Origin: GCA-020343675 sp964462945
Lineage (GTDB): Bacteria > Planctomycetota > Phycisphaerae > Sedimentisphaerales > Anaerobacaceae
Assembly (NCBI GenBank): GCA_964462945.1
Contig: CAYWZW010000058.1
Coordinates: 1 to 34,399 of the forward strand
DNA: 34,399 bases
Reading direction: 5' to 3'
The stretch's first letter is position 1. Each line of letters opens with the position of its first letter. This document shows positions 31,790-34,399 of this stretch, one piece after another. Position numbers and translations under genes: made by a program. The notes under the pieces were generated by a model. The model searched no databases. It was not told the origin of the DNA and saw only the letters and a program-made list of their open reading frames with translations.

Positions 31790-33214
31790 CTACGCCGGCG
31801 TGCTCGGCGGCTGGAAGCGGATTTTGGCCTGGCCGATGAGGTAGAAGCTGCCGGTAATGCAGATGAGGTCTTCTTTGCTGATGGCGCTCTTGGCAAGCTG
31901 AAGGGCCGGGCCCAAGCTGGCGGCGGTCTGGCACATCTTGCCGCATATCTCCGTGTACATCTCGGCCAATTCCTCCGGCGGCGTAGCTTTGACTGAATTG
32001 CTGCGGGTAAAAATGACTTTGTCGGCCCCGTACTGCAATTTATCCAACATTCCTCTGATGTCCTTGTCGTTGTTGCAGCCGAAGATCACGACCATAGAAT
32101 CATACGGAATGTTCTGGCCTATTGCATGAATTAAGGCCTGGATGCTCGCCGCATTGTGGGCGCCATCGATCAGGATTCTCGGGTCCTGCGAAATCATCTC
32201 CATCCGGCCCGCCAGCGAGACCTTGCCGAGTCCCTCCGCCGCCTTCTCATTGTCTATCTTGTAGCCGATGGTTTTGAGCTTGTCCAGCATGGCCAAGGCA
32301 AGACCACAGTTGATCGCCTGATGGTTGCCGTGCAGCGGCACCCGCAGATGCTCGAATCGGCTCGTCGGCGTGGTCAGGCAGATTCTGGTGTGCGGGCCGT
32401 GCTCCCGCGATGTCTCAAACCGATGCGAAAAATCGATGTCGGTCCCGGTTACACTCAGAGGGGCCTTGACGGCCAGGGCTCTGGCTCTTAGAACCTGCAT
32501 GGCGGCCGGGTCCTGCTGGACGGTGATGGCCGGCACACCACGCTTGAAAATCCCCGCCTTCTCCTCGGCAATACTGTCGATCGTGTTTCCAAGCTGCTGC
32601 ACGTGGTCAATGCTCAAGCTCGTTATGCCGACGACTTCGGGCTGAATCACGTTTGTACTGTCCAGTCTGCCCCCTAAACCCGTTTCGATCACCGCAATAT
32701 CGACCGACTTATCGACAAAGTGCATGAATGCCAGGGCCGTCATAATCTCGAAGAAAGTGGGGGGGGTCTTCGACATCTTCTCCACGGGCGTGTAAATGCG
32801 GTTGAGCAGGTCCCGCATCTCCGTCTCGCTGACCATTTGCGAATTGACTGCAATCCGCTCATGCAGGTGGACCACATGGGGTGATGTGTATAATCCGACC
32901 TTATAGTCGTTTGCCTCCAGCATGCGGGCCAGCATTGTGGCCGTCGAGCCCTTTCCTTTTGTGCCGCCTATATGGACTGTAGCGATTTTCTTGTGGGGAT
33001 TGCCCAACAGCGACAGCAGCTTCTCCATCCTGCTGAGGTTGAACGTCGTGACGTTGTAGCGCACGTGCTGCTGTTTCTCGTAGTCAGTCTTCGCAAACAG
33101 GTACTCAATAGCCTGTTGGTAAGTGCGAAAAGCCTTTTTACCCTTGACTTTACTGACCTCGGAGGAGGATTTTGTCTGTTGTTTCTTTCCGGTCGTTTTC
33201 ACTGGTCTTGTCAT
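31790..33214 (-). CDS. folC: Dihydrofolate/folylpolyglutamate synthase
   Basis: A 474-residue Mur-ligase-family enzyme that adds glutamate to folates (and dihydropteroate). The ATP loop is GGTKGKGS (84-90). YTSPHVVHLHERIAVN, ETGLGGRLDSTNV and the DGAHNAAS block of the C-terminal domain are diagnostic. The basic N-terminal ~30 residues are an extension. Start at ATG 33214 is chosen because an excellent promoter (33225-33253) ends ten bases before it; the longer frame to 33307 would contain that promoter. There is no ribosome-binding site, which fits an almost leaderless mRNA. The C-terminus ends in QPPSTPA just at an interspersed-looking hairpin region. Confidence 0.93.
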   Translation of the reverse strand: MTRPVKTTGKKQQTKSSSEVSKVKGKKAFRTYQQAIEYLFAKTDYEKQQHVRYNVTTFNLSRMEKLLSLLGNPHKKIATVHIGGTKGKGSTATMLARMLEANDYKVGLYTSPHVVHLHERIAVNSQMVSETEMRDLLNRIYTPVEKMSKTPPTFFEIMTALAFMHFVDKSVDIAVIETGLGGRLDSTNVIQPEVVGITSLSIDHVQQLGNTIDSIAEEKAGIFKRGVPAITVQQDPAAMQVLRARALAVKAPLSVTGTDIDFSHRFETSREHGPHTRICLTTPTSRFEHLRVPLHGNHQAINCGLALAMLDKLKTIGYKIDNEKAAEGLGKVSLAGRMEMISQDPRILIDGAHNAASIQALIHAIGQNIPYDSMVVIFGCNNDKDIRGMLDKLQYGADKVIFTRSNSVKATPPEELAEMYTEICGKMCQTAASLGPALQLAKSAISKEDLICITGSFYLIGQAKIRFQPPSTPA

Positions 33215-33224
33215 GAAAGCGTTT

Positions 33225-33253
33225 ATTATAGCAGCCAATATCGTTTTGGTCAA
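33225..33253 (-). promoter_or_regulatory. Promoter of folC, near-leaderless
   Basis: Minus strand: TTGACC (33248-33253), 17-base spacer, TATAAT (33225-33230). Only ten bases separate the -10 from the ATG at 33214, so the transcript should begin about 3-4 bases before the start codon. Confidence 0.65.
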
Positions 33254-33466
33254 CGCCAGATTGGCAAGAATGCCGCGCCGACAACGTGTGGGCTGAATAC
33301 AAGGCAAGTCTGATAAAGGACTTAGAAATAAATTGGCTTGGTATGATTATCTTTTTGGTAGCTGCTTCGCTATCAATATTTCTAAATATATGGTCAATAT
33401 TTCTTATGGTTTATCCCCATTCCATCGGGTTGGCTTGCAGTTTGCCTTGTTTTCAAATGTATTATA

Positions 33467-33495
33467 TGGTCAATTCCGCCCTTTGTTCGTATAAT
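33467..33495 (+). promoter_or_regulatory. Promoter of comF, leaderless
   Basis: TGGTCA (33467-33472), 17-base spacer, TATAAT (33490-33495). Seven bases separate the -10 from the GTG at 33503, so transcription should start at, or within a base or two of, the start codon. Confidence 0.55.
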
Positions 33496-33502
33496 TGCCG
33501 CC

Positions 33503-34279
33503 GTGAACGCGGCCAGGGCAAGACGGACTTTTGTTCTCTTAAGACAAGCTGGTGCCCTCGTATTTCAAGGCTTCAACCAGCTCCTCTGGCCCGCCGTTTG
33601 CGTCAACTGTCGCAAAAGCATCTGCGAAACCGACAAGAACCTGTGCAAAGACTGCTGGGACCAGCTTCTGGCGTGCGCCGGGGGGGATTACTGCCGGCGC
33701 TGCGGCCGCGATGCCGGCAGGTTTGCCCTGCTGGCAGGAACGTGTCCCGACTGCCAGGGCAGGGAAATGTGTTTTGACCACATCGCTCGCGTCGGAGTCT
33801 ATGGCCGGAACCTCCGGGAGATGATACTGGCCTTCAAGAACGGCAAGACGGAGCTTGATTCGGTTCTGGCCTTCTTCGCCAACGCTGCGTTACAGGGCAG
33901 CGGTTTCTACGCGGAAGTAGAACTTTTTGTGCCGGTTCCGCTGCACTGGTCCAGGTGCCTGGTTCGCGGTTACAATCAATCGCACGTGCTGGCCGCGAAA
34001 CTGACGCATCCCACGGCTAAGATCAGCACAGACCTTGTACGAATCCGGCGAACCGAATCGCAGCCGGCGGCGGCAAGCCCCGCGGCCCGTGCCAAGAACG
34101 TTGCCGGGGCCTTTGCCGTCCGCTATAGGCACGATTTTGCCGGCCGGAAGGTTTGCCTTGTAGATGATATTAAGACGACCGGTGCAACCTTGAACGAGTG
34201 TGCGAGAACGTTGAAACAGGCTGGCGCCTCGAAAGTCTTCGCCCTGGTTCTGGCCGTAGCCGGCCAAAACCCTGGCTGA
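33503..34279 (+). CDS. ComF-family phosphoribosyltransferase-like protein
   Basis: A 258-residue protein. N-terminal zinc-ribbon cysteines lie at CVNCRKSIC (33-41), CKDC (48-51), CRRCGRD (64-70) and CPDC (81-84). The phosphoribosyltransferase domain has VPVPLHWSRCLVRGYNQSHVLA (about 143-164) and the PRPP loop VCLVDDIKTTGATL (217-230). ComF proteins support DNA uptake or related processes in competent bacteria; in others the role is unclear. The GTG start lacks a ribosome-binding site but sits seven bases after a TATAAT. It is divergent from folC with a 288-bp AT-rich gap. Confidence 0.88.
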   Translation: MNAARARRTFVLLRQAGALVFQGFNQLLWPAVCVNCRKSICETDKNLCKDCWDQLLACAGGDYCRRCGRDAGRFALLAGTCPDCQGREMCFDHIARVGVYGRNLREMILAFKNGKTELDSVLAFFANAALQGSGFYAEVELFVPVPLHWSRCLVRGYNQSHVLAAKLTHPTAKISTDLVRIRRTESQPAAASPAARAKNVAGAFAVRYRHDFAGRKVCLVDDIKTTGATLNECARTLKQAGASKVFALVLAVAGQNPG

Positions 34280-34399
34280 CCGATCCCTTTCAGGCGATTG
34301 TCGGCACGACGACCTTTCGTTCTCTGTTCATAACTGAACTTTTGCAAAATTGAAGTTAGGCATGCTTTTGGAAAGAAAAAATCTTCTCTTTCGATTTTT
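34280..34399. other. Right-hand end of the window
   Basis: I see no gene in these 120 bases. The sequence becomes AT-rich with A- and T-runs at the very end, but there is no clear hairpin before them. Confidence 0.3.

Noticed and set aside
33286..33777. A plus-strand frame with a hydrophobic start that overlaps comF
   Set aside because: The hydrophobic part comes from AT-rich spacer DNA, there is no ribosome-binding site, and the rest is an out-of-phase reading of comF.

Overview
The window looks like a chromosomal segment of a Planctomycetota bacterium, most likely a Phycisphaerae/Sedimentisphaerales-type polysaccharide degrader. The reasons are a large Ser/Thr kinase with kinesin-light-chain-type TPR repeats next to a short ECF sigma factor of the planctomycete/acidobacterial type, several exported proteins of the DUF4038/GH140, PQQ-propeller and FGE-fold families, and a complete deoxysugar catabolic operon. 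The assignment is inferred from gene content; no rRNA or tRNA is present.

Layout. (A) 363-9713, minus strand, read right to left: a fused 2-oxoacid dehydrogenase E1 (alpha+beta), its E2 acyltransferase, an L-fucose-isomerase-family enzyme, an ECF sigma factor, a 70-residue membrane protein and the TPR Ser/Thr kinase. The gaps are 41, 39, 40, 173 and 61 bp, so all six may share a transcript. (B) 9990-16793, plus strand: an exported cluster of a GH140-like glycosidase, a Tat-exported TIM-barrel/FGE-fold fusion, a shrunken GH140 relic, a second Tat-exported GH140-like glycosidase and a PQQ-type beta-propeller protein. (C) 16794-17250: a small orphan gene flanked by two copies of a 66-bp double-hairpin repeat; one copy encodes the tail of the aldolase gene. 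(D) 17146-28987, minus strand: a ten-gene L-rhamnose operon in the order rhaB, PHP-domain protein, zinc-type dehydrogenase with two nucleotide-binding-like domains, rhaA, NCS1-type permease, 65-residue two-TM protein, LsrF-like thiolase/aldolase, Rpe-like epimerase, short-chain dehydrogenase, class II aldolase. (E) 29452-31623, plus strand: a secreted protein with two P-domains and an AT-rich inserted module. (F) folC (minus) and comF (plus), divergent, each with a strong sigma-70-like promoter placed so close to the start codon that the mRNA would be almost leaderless.

How the parts fit. The exported glycosidases of region B could release deoxysugars or other plant-type sugars from complex polysaccharides. 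RhaA and RhaB convert L-rhamnose to L-rhamnulose-1-phosphate, the class II aldolase splits it to DHAP and L-lactaldehyde, and the SDR handles lactaldehyde. The 2-oxoacid dehydrogenase could feed the resulting pyruvate to acetyl-CoA, and the fucose-isomerase homologue suggests a parallel sugar. The unexplained part is the set of extra genes inside the rhamnose operon (LsrF-like, Rpe-like, PHP, unusual MDR, NCS1 permease with a small partner). They suggest a variant deoxysugar route that, within this window, has no microcompartment shell genes and no recognisable transcription factor. This is the best candidate here for something undescribed.
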